64,000 nucleotides of DNA from S5-327 sp965200975 (GTDB lineage: Bacteria; Chloroflexota; Dehalococcoidia; Lucifugimonadales; Australimonadaceae): assembly GCA_965200975.1 (NCBI GenBank), contig OZ241740.1:992001-1056000 (forward strand), in the 5' to 3' direction. The translations under genes were made by a program, and so were the position numbers. The notes below the pieces were generated by a model. It was given only the letters and a program-made list of their open reading frames with translations, ran no database searches and was not told the DNA's origin. Position 1 is the stretch's first letter. Each line of letters opens with the position of its first letter. This document shows, one piece after another, positions 51,068 through 60,073 of the stretch.

Positions 51068-52168
51068 ATGGCGCGCACGTTCACCTACGACAGTTGGATG
51101 GAAGCCCAGAACATCCCCATTCATCGCGGCTACTACGTCGAAGACCTCCGCACCGTCGAGCTTGGCTGGTGGGAAGACCGGCAGGTCGACGCCGCCTTTA
51201 TGCAGCTGCGCGGAATGGAGGGCGTCGTGGAGGCCCGCATCGAGGAGATCCCCCCGGGCCACTCGCTTCCTCCCCTCAAACTCTCCGTCGACGAGCAGGT
51301 CTACGTCCTCGGGGGCCGCGGCGTCGCAACTGTCTGGACCGACGACGCCAGCGCCAGGAAGACGTTCGAGTGGTCTACGCGCAGCCTTTTCCTCGTGCCC
51401 CGGAACTCGTGGGCCCAGCTTACGAATATGGACGGGCAGAATTCCGCCCGCCTGCTCCACTACAACTACCTGCCCATCGCAATGTCCGCCACGCCCGACC
51501 CCGACTTCTTCATCAACAACCCCTATCCCAGCAGCTCGTTCCTCCACAGTCAGAGCGAGTTCTACTCCGAAGCCAAGGCGATTATGGAAGAGGGGGAAGG
51601 CCGCTTCGCAGGCCGAGGCCGCCAGGTGTGGCACGGCAACTTCTTCCCCGACATGGCCGCCTGGGACAAGCTCGTGCCTTTCTGGGGGCGCGGCGCCGGG
51701 GGGCGCGTCGTCTTCATCCAGTCGCCCGGCTCCGAAATGCACGCCCATATGTCGGTCTTTCCGGCCCGCACCTACAAGAAGGGGCACCGGCACGGCCCGG
51801 GCCGCGTGATCGTAATCCCCGGCGGCGAGGGCTACTCCGTTATGTGGCCCGAAGGCCAGGAGAAGGTCGTCATCCACTGGCGCGAGGCTAGCTGCTTCGT
51901 CCCGCCCGACCGCTGGTTCCATCAGCACTTCAACCTCGGCAAGGCTGACGGGCGCTATCTCGCGCTCCATCCCCCGAACCAGTTCATGGGCATGAGCGAG
52001 AAAGTCGAAGACCGCGCCCGCGACCAGATCGAATACCCGAACGAAGACCCGTGGATCCGCGAGTACTTCGAGTCCCAACTCGCTGAACATGGGATGACTT
52101 CCGAAATCCCCTCGGAAGCCTACGAAGACCCCGAATACGAGTGGGACTACGACGCGCAGCAGGGCTGA
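51068..52168 (+). CDS. Double-cupin protein
   Basis: A 366-residue protein. The start ATG 51068 has GGAGG 5-6 nt upstream; the very long reading upstream is discarded. Two cupin barrels are visible: the first around IEEIPPGHSLPPLKLSVDEQ and VYVLGGRGVATVW, the second around SEMHAHMSVFPARTYKKGHR with VIVIPGGEGYSVMWPEG and FHQHFNLG. The second carries His residues in a typical metal-binding pattern. The first has lost most of them. The protein could be a metal-dependent dioxygenase, isomerase or hydroxylase. Similar double cupins occur as gentisate-type enzymes or uncharacterised proteins. No pathway partner is adjacent. Confidence 0.82.
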   Translation: MARTFTYDSWMEAQNIPIHRGYYVEDLRTVELGWWEDRQVDAAFMQLRGMEGVVEARIEEIPPGHSLPPLKLSVDEQVYVLGGRGVATVWTDDASARKTFEWSTRSLFLVPRNSWAQLTNMDGQNSARLLHYNYLPIAMSATPDPDFFINNPYPSSSFLHSQSEFYSEAKAIMEEGEGRFAGRGRQVWHGNFFPDMAAWDKLVPFWGRGAGGRVVFIQSPGSEMHAHMSVFPARTYKKGHRHGPGRVIVIPGGEGYSVMWPEGQEKVVIHWREASCFVPPDRWFHQHFNLGKADGRYLALHPPNQFMGMSEKVEDRARDQIEYPNEDPWIREYFESQLAEHGMTSEIPSEAYEDPEYEWDYDAQQG

Positions 52169-52186
52169 CGGCTGCGCTGCGCAGCC

Positions 52187-55100
52187 TCACCCGCCGCCAT
52201 CGAAGTCCCAACTCCGGTTGGAGCGCATCGCCTTCAGGTGCGACAGCAGAGGATCCACCGGCAGCCCAAGCGCCTCGATGTACAGCCGGTCCGCCTCGGC
52301 GATGAGTTCAGGCGCGTAGGTGTGGAAGTCGACGTTCCGCCAGAGCGTGCCGTGTATCAAGGTCGCGACACGGCAACGCGGCATTGCATCGCGCAGCGCG
52401 CGGCCCAGGTCGATTACAGGCTGTGGATTCGCAACCCATGCGTCGGGAATGGCAAGCGTAATCATCTCCCGCTCGCTGATGTCGAATCCATCGCCGAAGA
52501 TAACCCACCAAGCGTAGCCGACGTGTCCATTGAGAGCCGCCATGACGAGCAGCATGGCGGTTTCATCCGCAACGGTAAAGGTCTTCTCCCTGCGCGGCGA
52601 CAGAACCCCGGCAGGGATTGTGCTGACGTAGTACATCGCCGAAGCGGGGAAGCCGAGGGTTATGCCGTCAGGCGCCCTGTACTTCCCTATGACGCGCTCC
52701 TGAGCGTGGACAGCCTCAATCATTGCGGCCACTTCCGGCGTAGGCACACGCGGCCATTGGCTGGATATGCGTTCGTCGACGTTCGCGCGCTGTTCCGGCG
52801 CGCGAACCATCCGGCGCTGCGCCAGACACAGATGCCGCTCGTCCGCCGGCCACCGTTGCAATCCGGTAGTGTGGACTACCGCGCCGGAGGCGTTGCCCCG
52901 TATCGCCGTGACGATGGTCGCCCGCTGGCGGTTCCGCGGCGAACTAACCGTGGGGCTGTCGTTGAACGTAGTGTCCGGCCCATTGTCATGGTGGCGCAGG
53001 CTAATCGTCGCACAGCGCTCCTCGAACACCCTTCGCAACTTCCGCTGGCCATTCCCGAACGCGATGGACAAAGGCACGATCATCGTAACGACGCCGCCCT
53101 CCGGCTTGGCGAGCGCAAGCGCCGCCTCGCAGAAGAGCGTATACAGATCCCCGCAATTCGTCGTCCGGTAGCGCTTCTCCTTCTCCAACTCGCGCACCCG
53201 CTTCGCGTCCATCGACTCTCTTAGCGCCTCGTAGGGCGGGTTGCCGATTACGACGTCGAACCCGCGCCAATCCCTCTCGTAGAACAGCAGCCGCGCGTCG
53301 GTGCGGGCGAACTTCTCCGCGGACGGGTGAGACGGCGGCGGCAGAATGGGCGTCGCTGCGAAATTCAGTAACTCAGTGCTCGCCAACTCCCCCATATCGC
53401 TGAGCAGCAGATGCAAACTATCCCGCCGATTGCTGTTGAGTCGAAGCACCTGCTGTTTCTCCGCCTCCGTATGCGCCTCCATCCATTGGCCCCTGCTCTC
53501 CGCAACTGCGGTTAGCGCGCGGACGAGTTCCGGATTGGCGGTGTCCAGCTGGCCGACGCGGTCGGGGCGCCGGTCGGGATCGGCGGAGGTTTCGAGCGTG
53601 TCGGCGCAGATGATGCGCGCCTCCAGGTTCGGCAGCGGCGCGGCGCGCCCCGCCGCCCGGTCCGCCGCCTTGAGCGCGATGAAGAGGCGGAGGCGCGTTA
53701 TCTGCGCCGCCAGCGGGTGGATGTCCTGTCCGTGCAACTGCTCCCGAATGATGCGCGGCGTCGGCTCCGCCTCGTCCGGCTCCAGCTTCTCGAGCGCCGT
53801 TCTCAGCGCGGTAAGGCAGCCGAAGAGGAACGCGCCGGAGCCGACTGCCGGGTCGAACACCCGCAGCGCGTGGATGCGCTCCGCGAGACTGCGCCGCTCC
53901 TGCTCGGTCATATCGGGCGGCGGCGCCGAGCGGTCGCCGAACAGGCCGAGCAGCTGATTGTCCGTAACGTGGGCCGGCGCATGGCTCCGCGCCGCCGCGG
54001 CGAGCGCGTCCTTCACCATTTCGGCGACCACATCCGCCGGCGTGTAATACGTCCCGCGCGGCTGCTTGTCGCGCGCCTCCTCCGCCTCGATGGGCAGAAT
54101 GAGCCGCTCGAACAGGTTGCTCAGCAGTTCCGGGTCGAGCGTCTGCTCGCTCTCGCCGGGGTGGTGTTCGTCGGTCGTCCAGTGATAGCGCGAGAAGATG
54201 GTGAAGAGGCCTGGCTGCTTCTCGCCGTCGCCCCAGTATGCGATGGCGGGGATATCCAGCTCATCGTCCCCCTCCTGCTTCTGGAACAGCGAGCCGTTGA
54301 GGAAGGGCGCCGCCTCCATCGCGTCGCCGATAGCCGGGTCGCGATGCGGGTCGCGAGCGGACTCTTCCACGTTCAGCCGGTCGTAGAAGAGGAATCCGAG
54401 AATCTCCCCGTGATAGTCGTCGAGGTTGGGGAGGCGGGAGGCGGCGAAGCCGCGCTCGAACAGCTCGGCGGGGATGAGCCCGTCCTCCTTCAGTATCCAC
54501 GCGAACATCACCCGGATGAGGTGGCGCAGCACCGCCTCGCGCCCCACAGTATCCTTGCCCGCCGCCATCCGCTTCACCCACGCCGACACGTCGGCGTAGA
54601 ACTGCTGCCGCAGCGGCGCCACCTCCAAAGGGGCGCGGAGCCGCTCGGGGGCGACGGCCTCCCGCTCGCCGGCAAGAACGCCCAGAACGCCTTCGATGGC
54701 TGCTTTCGCCGACGCAGCAGGCAGGCCGGGATCGAACGGCGCAGTCATCGCCGCCGCGCCGCCCGCGTGCGCGGCAACGCGCGCCTCGGCCCCGCCGTCA
54801 TCGGTTTGGCGGTAGACGAGCACGACTCCGGCGCCCGCGCCGCCCACCTGCGCGAACGTGCGGGCGCAGAGGGCGGCGTTCGCACGAGTCAGCTCGGCCT
54901 CCGGAGCGAAGCGCACTGCCGCAACCGCGGCGCGCCTGGGTTCGAGAGCGGGCTGATCGGCCTGCTGCGCGGATTGAGCGGACTGGACGCGCTGCAGAGG
55001 GACGCCGAGCGCGTAGGCGTAGACGTCCCAGTCCTGCTCCATGGCGTCCAGGCGGGCGCCTTCGAGGCTCAGGTAGTCGGCGAGGTCGTAGTGGACATCA

Positions 55101-55777
55101 GCCGTCCTGCCGCCGAGCAGGCGCGGGAGGAGCTCGCCCGGTTCGGGCGCCCCGTTCGCGAAAGCGTCCAGCAGCAGGCCGGCGAGCGACGGCTTGGGCG
55201 CTCTGCGCGGCGGGGCGCCCCGCCGTTCGGCGACGCACTCGCGGCAGAGGCTGTCGACGAACTCGCGCAGGCTATCCAGACTCGCGGCGGACGAGAGCAT
55301 CCCGCCTTGCCCCTCGGCAATGCCCTGGAAGTTGTACTCGCCCAGGTGGCGCACGTCGATGGAGGCGGGGCCGGCGCGTTCGTAGATGCGCCAGCGCAGC
55401 CCGTCGGTCAGCACGCCGATAGTGTGCGGCCCGCTCGCCGGATGCTGTCTCAAGTACCGCTGTATCTGCCGGTCGGGAGACGCCGTGCTCAGCCCGCCCG
55501 GCGACTTGTCGAAGGGGACGGCGTAGGACTTCGCTTCCACGATGAGCGCGGCGTGGCCCGTGAGGTCGGAAGTGGTGTAGCAGAGGTCGTCGGGGCGGTT
55601 CCTGCCCGCGCCCTGCTCCGGCAGCCGGAACGGGTTCGAGTAGCCGATGGCGTCGAGGACGGGAGAGACGACGCAGTGGCGCATGGCCGCCTCGTTCTTG
55701 TTGGGGACGGCCTGGAACTGGCTGAACCCGTCGCGCAGCCGCTCGGCGACGGCGTCGTACAACGCAGGGTCGGGCAT
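52187..55777 (-). CDS. Bifunctional nuclease/N6-adenine methylase, type IIG-like restriction-modification enzyme
   Basis: A 1196-residue single-chain enzyme. The start at 55777 has GGAGG 8 nt upstream. The N-terminal domain has a PD-(D/E)XK core (RPDDLCYTTSDLTGHAALIV, then EAKS with Lys near 81), followed by GVLTDGLRWRIYERAG. After a long helical linker comes the methylase: YYTPADVVAEMV, SAM motif I VFDPAVGSGAFLFG near 641, HGQDIHPLAAQITRLRL, and catalytic motif IV GNPPYEAL near 844. The C-terminal part probably holds target recognition. Such enzymes cut unmethylated foreign DNA and need no separate methylase gene. The domain order matches the split locus at 17475-20648. Confidence 0.9.
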   Translation of the reverse strand: MPDPALYDAVAERLRDGFSQFQAVPNKNEAAMRHCVVSPVLDAIGYSNPFRLPEQGAGRNRPDDLCYTTSDLTGHAALIVEAKSYAVPFDKSPGGLSTASPDRQIQRYLRQHPASGPHTIGVLTDGLRWRIYERAGPASIDVRHLGEYNFQGIAEGQGGMLSSAASLDSLREFVDSLCRECVAERRGAPPRRAPKPSLAGLLLDAFANGAPEPGELLPRLLGGRTADVHYDLADYLSLEGARLDAMEQDWDVYAYALGVPLQRVQSAQSAQQADQPALEPRRAAVAAVRFAPEAELTRANAALCARTFAQVGGAGAGVVLVYRQTDDGGAEARVAAHAGGAAAMTAPFDPGLPAASAKAAIEGVLGVLAGEREAVAPERLRAPLEVAPLRQQFYADVSAWVKRMAAGKDTVGREAVLRHLIRVMFAWILKEDGLIPAELFERGFAASRLPNLDDYHGEILGFLFYDRLNVEESARDPHRDPAIGDAMEAAPFLNGSLFQKQEGDDELDIPAIAYWGDGEKQPGLFTIFSRYHWTTDEHHPGESEQTLDPELLSNLFERLILPIEAEEARDKQPRGTYYTPADVVAEMVKDALAAAARSHAPAHVTDNQLLGLFGDRSAPPPDMTEQERRSLAERIHALRVFDPAVGSGAFLFGCLTALRTALEKLEPDEAEPTPRIIREQLHGQDIHPLAAQITRLRLFIALKAADRAAGRAAPLPNLEARIICADTLETSADPDRRPDRVGQLDTANPELVRALTAVAESRGQWMEAHTEAEKQQVLRLNSNRRDSLHLLLSDMGELASTELLNFAATPILPPPSHPSAEKFARTDARLLFYERDWRGFDVVIGNPPYEALRESMDAKRVRELEKEKRYRTTNCGDLYTLFCEAALALAKPEGGVVTMIVPLSIAFGNGQRKLRRVFEERCATISLRHHDNGPDTTFNDSPTVSSPRNRQRATIVTAIRGNASGAVVHTTGLQRWPADERHLCLAQRRMVRAPEQRANVDERISSQWPRVPTPEVAAMIEAVHAQERVIGKYRAPDGITLGFPASAMYYVSTIPAGVLSPRREKTFTVADETAMLLVMAALNGHVGYAWWVIFGDGFDISEREMITLAIPDAWVANPQPVIDLGRALRDAMPRCRVATLIHGTLWRNVDFHTYAPELIAEADRLYIEALGLPVDPLLSHLKAMRSNRSWDFDGGG

Positions 55778-55812
55778 CGAAGAACCCTCCTGTGGCACAG
55801 AGGCGAGGACTT

Positions 55813-55930
55813 TGCTACAACTCCTCAAATGCCCATGCGGAGTCCAGCAGGAGGGCGCAGGCCCTCCCTCTATGCTCAATGGGACTCCGCACGCCCTACG
55901 GGCGCGGGCAGCCATCGAGGAGTTGTAGCA
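55813..55930. ncRNA. Three-way-junction structured element
   Basis: A 118-base element. P1 14 bp (55813-55826/55917-55930) encloses P2 10 bp (55836-55845/55882-55891), continued by P3/P4 (an 8-bp hairpin 55849-55856/55861-55868 inside a 4-bp extension), and P5 5 bp (55892-55896/55900-55904). All helices are perfect. It lies 36 nt upstream of the restriction enzyme start and 169 nt upstream of eutA. It may be a leader RNA, a small RNA or a MITE-like palindromic element. The rest of the gap 55778-56098 holds only promoter-like sequence (TAAGAT near 56023). Confidence 0.55.
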
Positions 55931-56098
55931 GGCGGGACTATACCCGAAAGCGGCGGCGCGGCAAAGGCGAGCGGCGGCTCTCCCAACGAAGGGATGGTTC
56001 GCCGCGCCGCGCGGCGATGGGGTAAGATGCGGCGCGGCGCGCGGAGCAGCCGCCCGCTCTCGCGCCGCTCACCCCACGTTTCTTTGAGGATGCAAAGC

Positions 56099-57622
56099 AT
56101 GCACGACGGCGACGACCACGAGGACCTTGCGGCGTTTCAGCTGCTCGACAGCGACGAGGCCGAGGATATTGAAGGAATCGAGAAGTTCACCCTGTACAGC
56201 GTGGGCATCGACATTGGCTCATCGACTACGCACACCATCTTTTCCCGGCTCGTCTTGCGGCGCGAGGGCGCCGGCCTTTCCGCCAAGTTCGTCGTGACCA
56301 ACCGCGACGTGCTCTACCGCTCGCCCATAATGCTCACCCCCTACTCATCGGGAACCACCATCGACACTGAGAACGTGCGCCAGTTCATCGAGCGCTCGTA
56401 CGAGGACGCCGGCTTCACGCCCGACGACATCGACACCGGCGCCGTCGTCATCACCGGCGAGGCGCTCAAGAAAGAGAACGCCCAGCCCATCCTCGAGTAC
56501 TTCTCCGAGGAGTCCGGCAGGTTCATCTGCGCTTCCGCAGGCCCGATGCACGAGGCGCTGCTCGCCGCCTTCGGCTCCGGCGCGGTCGCCATCTCCAAGA
56601 GCCACGCCAACTCCGTGCTCGATGTCGATATGGGCGGCGGCACCACCAAGATATCCCTCATCCGCGGCGGCGAGATCGCGCAGATGGTCGCCGTCGAGGT
56701 CGGCGCGCGCCTGATCGCCTACGACGACGATATGACCATCACGCGCGTCGAGCAGCCCGCCCGCACCATCATGAGCACGCTAGGCCACGAGATCGAGGTC
56801 GGCGGCAAGCTCACGGCGGAGCAGCGTGAAGAGTTCGCCGCCAAGATGACCGACATCCTCTTCGACGTTATCAGCGGAGGCGCCATCGAGCCGCTCACCC
56901 AATCGCTCCTCCTTACGGACGGGCTCAACGTATCCTCGCTTCACGATGTCGACCACGTAGTGTTCTCGGGCGGCGTCTCGGAGTACGTCTACGACCGCAC
57001 CAGCGACTCCTACGGCGACGTTGGGCCTTGGTTTGGCCGGCTCGTTCGCGAGCGCGCCGCCCAGGAGTTCCGCTCGGGGGTGCTCATCACCCCCGCCGAG
57101 GGCATCCGCGCCACCGTCATCGGCGCCGGCGAGTACACCCTTCAGGCGAGCGGCAGCACGAGCTACATCTCCACGTCCGACGTTCTGCCCGTTCGCGGGG
57201 TGCAAGTCGCCCGCGCCTTCATCAACAAGGAGCAGACCGCCGAGGAGATGGAGGCGGCGCTCGCGGCGGCAGTCGGCAAGTACGACCTGGAGAAGCTCCC
57301 CTCTTCGATGGTGCTCGCGATGTCGATCTCAGGGCAGCCGGACTACTGGTACATTCGCAGGCTCGCCGAGTCCATCATCAAGTCCGTCGCCGACGAAAGC
57401 TCCGGCGCTCCGGTCTTTCTCGTGGTCGACGTCGACGTGGCCAAATCGCTCGGCGGCATCATCAAGGAGGAGCTTGGCCTCGATCGCGCCGTCATCGCTA
57501 TCGACGGCATCGAGGTCGGCGACCTCGACTATGTGGACGTCGGCAAGCCGATGGGCGCGTCGGAAGTCATCCCCGTAACCGTCAAGTCGCTCGTCTTCTC
57601 CATCCGTTCCCAGTCCGGCTAG
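56099..57622 (+). CDS. eutA: EutA-like ethanolamine ammonia-lyase reactivating factor
   Basis: A 507-residue actin-like ATPase of the EutA family, which releases damaged B12 from ethanolamine ammonia-lyase and restores activity. ATP-binding motifs are SVGIDIGSSTTHTIFSRL near 34-51 and DVDMGGGTTKISLIRGG. It continues with EVGARLIAYDDD and VFSGGVSEYVYDR. The start ATG 56099 has GAGG 9 nt upstream; an in-frame ATG at 56090 is possible. It is slightly longer than the enterobacterial protein (about 467). No eutB, eutC or other ethanolamine genes are in the window, so the partner enzyme is elsewhere or different. Confidence 0.88.
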   Translation: MHDGDDHEDLAAFQLLDSDEAEDIEGIEKFTLYSVGIDIGSSTTHTIFSRLVLRREGAGLSAKFVVTNRDVLYRSPIMLTPYSSGTTIDTENVRQFIERSYEDAGFTPDDIDTGAVVITGEALKKENAQPILEYFSEESGRFICASAGPMHEALLAAFGSGAVAISKSHANSVLDVDMGGGTTKISLIRGGEIAQMVAVEVGARLIAYDDDMTITRVEQPARTIMSTLGHEIEVGGKLTAEQREEFAAKMTDILFDVISGGAIEPLTQSLLLTDGLNVSSLHDVDHVVFSGGVSEYVYDRTSDSYGDVGPWFGRLVRERAAQEFRSGVLITPAEGIRATVIGAGEYTLQASGSTSYISTSDVLPVRGVQVARAFINKEQTAEEMEAALAAAVGKYDLEKLPSSMVLAMSISGQPDYWYIRRLAESIIKSVADESSGAPVFLVVDVDVAKSLGGIIKEELGLDRAVIAIDGIEVGDLDYVDVGKPMGASEVIPVTVKSLVFSIRSQSG

Positions 57623-57652
57623 CGAGCGGGGTTTCCCGGGAGTTGCAAAGCA

Positions 57653-57680
57653 AGGGCCGGAGGTATGCTCCTCCGGCCCT
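57653..57680. terminator. Terminator between eutA and the convergent dienelactone hydrolase
   Basis: An 11-bp perfect stem AGGGCCGGAGG/CCTCCGGCCCT with a 6-nt loop, followed on the plus strand by CGTTTTGCG. It probably serves both convergent genes. Confidence 0.85.
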
Positions 57681-57725
57681 CGTTTTGCGATGCTTGCGGC
57701 TCGACGTTTTACGCGAGCGGGCGCG

Positions 57726-58460
57726 CTACTTCAGGTGCTCCGCGAAGAATGCCAGGGTCTTTGGCCAAGAGTCGCTCGAGGCGGCCTCGCTGTAGCTGCC
57801 GCGCGTAGTGCAGAAGAAGCCGTGCCCGGCGCCCTCGTACACATGGTTCTCGATCGACTTGCCCTTCTCCGTCAGCACGCGCTCGATCTCCTCGACGTTG
57901 GCGACGGGTATGCCGCCGTCCTGATCGCCCCAGAACCCGATGATGGGCGCCTGCACCGCGTCCGCCGTGGCGTCGAGCAACCGGGGCGACCCCTCGGGAG
58001 CGTCCGGGCGAGGCAGGATGCCGCCCCCGTAGTAGACCGCAGCGGCGCTGACGCCGTCCATTGTGGACCCAAGGTAGGCGACCATCCCTCCGAAGCAGAA
58101 GCCCACGATGCCGATGTTGTCGGCGTCGACGTTGGGGTTGCCTTTCAAGTAGTCGAGAGTCGCTTGCACGTCGGCCCGAATGTCGTCGTTCGTCAGCTTG
58201 CCGCGCTCGGCGAACGCGCGCTCCATCTCCGAGAAGGGGATGTCCACGCCGCCTCCGCTACGGTGGAACATCTCCGGGGCCGCGGCGAAGTACCCTTCGG
58301 CCGCGAACCGGTCGGCGATGCTCCGGATGTCCTCGTTGACCCCGAATATCTCCTGTATCACGATCACTGCGGCGCGCTTTCCGTCGCCCTCCGGTCGGGC
58401 GGTGTGGATCGCCATCTGTTCGCCGTCGACGTTAACTTCCGCAACTTCGTTTACTGCCAT
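57726..58460 (-). CDS. Dienelactone hydrolase family protein
   Basis: A 244-residue dienelactone hydrolase: VIVIQEIFGVNEDIRSIADR, nucleophile GFCFGGM with Cys, acid in FWGDQDGGIP and base in YEGAGHGFF. All three catalytic residues are present, and length and motifs are those of the carboxymethylenebutenolidase group. It is the third family member in the window and differs from the other two in its C-terminal half. It would hydrolyse a lactone or short ester in the cytoplasm. It is convergent with eutA. Confidence 0.92.
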   Translation of the reverse strand: MAVNEVAEVNVDGEQMAIHTARPEGDGKRAAVIVIQEIFGVNEDIRSIADRFAAEGYFAAAPEMFHRSGGGVDIPFSEMERAFAERGKLTNDDIRADVQATLDYLKGNPNVDADNIGIVGFCFGGMVAYLGSTMDGVSAAAVYYGGGILPRPDAPEGSPRLLDATADAVQAPIIGFWGDQDGGIPVANVEEIERVLTEKGKSIENHVYEGAGHGFFCTTRGSYSEAASSDSWPKTLAFFAEHLK

Positions 58461-58675
58461 CGTGTACCTCCATGCGTTTTCAGTGCGAGCCGCGGCGCCT
58501 GCGCGGCAGCCCTCAGCTTACAACAGCCGGGCGTTGACTTCCGCGTCGCCCGGCTCCGGCCCGACCCGTCGCGGGGAAGGGTAGGGCGGCGCTTCGCCAA
58601 TCATAGCCGACCGGGGACTCTGGCGGGCGGCGCGCTCGCCGTGGCACAATCGAGGAAACCTTGCAGGAGCCTGTC

Positions 58676-59974
58676 GTGCCCGACATCATTCGCAGCGCTG
58701 AAGAGAAAGATCTGCTGGGACGCGCAGGCCGCGCCCTTCCCGGCGGCACCCTCGGCAACGTCCGCATGGACGAGCAGTACGGGTTCATCGTCGAGAGCGG
58801 CCGGGGGGCGCGCATCCGCGACGTAAGCGGCAACGAATACATCGACTACCTTCTCGGCTCCGGCCCTATGGTGCTCGGTCACGCTCACCCGAAGGTGATA
58901 GAGGCTGCCGCAGCCGCGATGGCCAAGGGGACTACGTTCTTCGCGCAGAACGCGTACGCCGTCGAGCTTGCCGAGCGCATCATCGACGCCATGCCGTGCG
59001 CCGAGCAGGTGCGGTTCATCAGCTCCGGCACCGAGGCCACCTACAACGCGCTCAAGATCGCCCGGGCGTTCCGCAAGCGCGACAAGATACTCAAGTTCGA
59101 GGGCGGCTACCACGGAATGCACGACTACTCGCAAATGAGCCTGTCGCCAACCGGCGAAGCCAACTTCCCTCATCCAGAACCGAGCTCCGCCGGCATACCC
59201 AGGGCGCTGCAGGAGACTGTTCTGGTCGCGCCGTTCAATGACCTCAACGCCGTCGAGGACATACTGGACCGCTATCACGACGAACTGGCCGCAGTTATCG
59301 TCGAACCCGTGCAGCGCATCATCGAGCCGCAACCCGGATTCCTGCAGGGGCTCCGTGAGCTCACCGAGCGCTACGGCGTGCTGCTCGTTTTCGACGAGGT
59401 CGTCACCGGCTTTCGCCTCTCCTACGGCGGCGCGCAGGAGTATTACGGCGTGACGCCCGACATTGCGGCTTTCGGCAAAATAGCGGGTGGCGGCTTCCCT
59501 CTTGCAGGGGTCGCCGGGAGGCGCGACCTGATGGAGCACCTCGACGCGCGAGCCGTGGCTGCTGAAGACTATGTGCCGCAGATCGGCACTCTCAGCGGCA
59601 ATCCCGTCGCTGCGGCCGCCGGCATTGCGACGCTTGACGCGCTGCGTGAGCCCGGCGTCTACGACGCCTACCACGCCCGCGCAAACAGGCTCCGCACGAC
59701 ACTGCAGCGCCTGTTCAACGAAGTCGAGATCCCCGCCGTTGTCAGCGGCGTGGACGTCATGTTCGATGTGTACTTCACTGGCCAACCCATCGTCGATTAC
59801 CGCTCGACGCTCGTAGACAAGACGCTCAACAGGGTGTTCGACAACGCGCTCCTCGAGCATGGGGTGTTCAAGTCCGCCGGCAAAATGTACGTCGGCGTCT
59901 GTCACACCGACGAGGAGATCGACCGTACGATCGAGGCGTTCAAGGCTGGCGTCGCCGCCGTCTGCGAAGCTTGA
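58676..59974 (+). CDS. Class III PLP-dependent aminotransferase / glutamate-1-semialdehyde aminomutase-like
   Basis: A 432-residue PLP enzyme. GTG 58676 with GGAG 6 nt upstream is preferred to the longer TTG start at 58661. Key motifs are DVSGNEYIDYLLGSGPMVLG, ISSGTEATYNALKIARAF, GGYHGMHDY, VFDEVVTGFRLS, and AFGKIAGGGFPLAG with the PLP lysine. The sequence is close to the aminomutase branch but the N-terminus and isolated position suggest an aminotransferase acting on an amino acid or amine. It is probably not the hemL of heme synthesis, as no heme genes are adjacent. Confidence 0.9.
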   Translation: MPDIIRSAEEKDLLGRAGRALPGGTLGNVRMDEQYGFIVESGRGARIRDVSGNEYIDYLLGSGPMVLGHAHPKVIEAAAAAMAKGTTFFAQNAYAVELAERIIDAMPCAEQVRFISSGTEATYNALKIARAFRKRDKILKFEGGYHGMHDYSQMSLSPTGEANFPHPEPSSAGIPRALQETVLVAPFNDLNAVEDILDRYHDELAAVIVEPVQRIIEPQPGFLQGLRELTERYGVLLVFDEVVTGFRLSYGGAQEYYGVTPDIAAFGKIAGGGFPLAGVAGRRDLMEHLDARAVAAEDYVPQIGTLSGNPVAAAAGIATLDALREPGVYDAYHARANRLRTTLQRLFNEVEIPAVVSGVDVMFDVYFTGQPIVDYRSTLVDKTLNRVFDNALLEHGVFKSAGKMYVGVCHTDEEIDRTIEAFKAGVAAVCEA

Positions 59975-60073
59975 CGGCAACGTCCGCGCTGCGCGGACGC
60001 AGGAGTCCCGACCAGGCCGCCGCCGCCGCCGCGCTAACCGTGCGCGTCAGGGGCGTTCAGCGTCCGTATGCCC

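Noticed and set aside
55813..55930. Cobalamin riboswitch or T-box upstream of eutA
   Set aside because: Neither the B12-box consensus nor the T-box sequence is present; the helices do not match those folds.
53717..56098. Long plus-strand reading fused to the front of eutA
   Set aside because: It is the complement of the nuclease-methylase gene; the EutA domain and ribosome binding site begin at 56099.
58676..59974. hemL of tetrapyrrole biosynthesis
   Set aside because: Although aminomutase-like, the gene stands outside any heme cluster and the family includes many aminotransferases; the symbol was not assigned.
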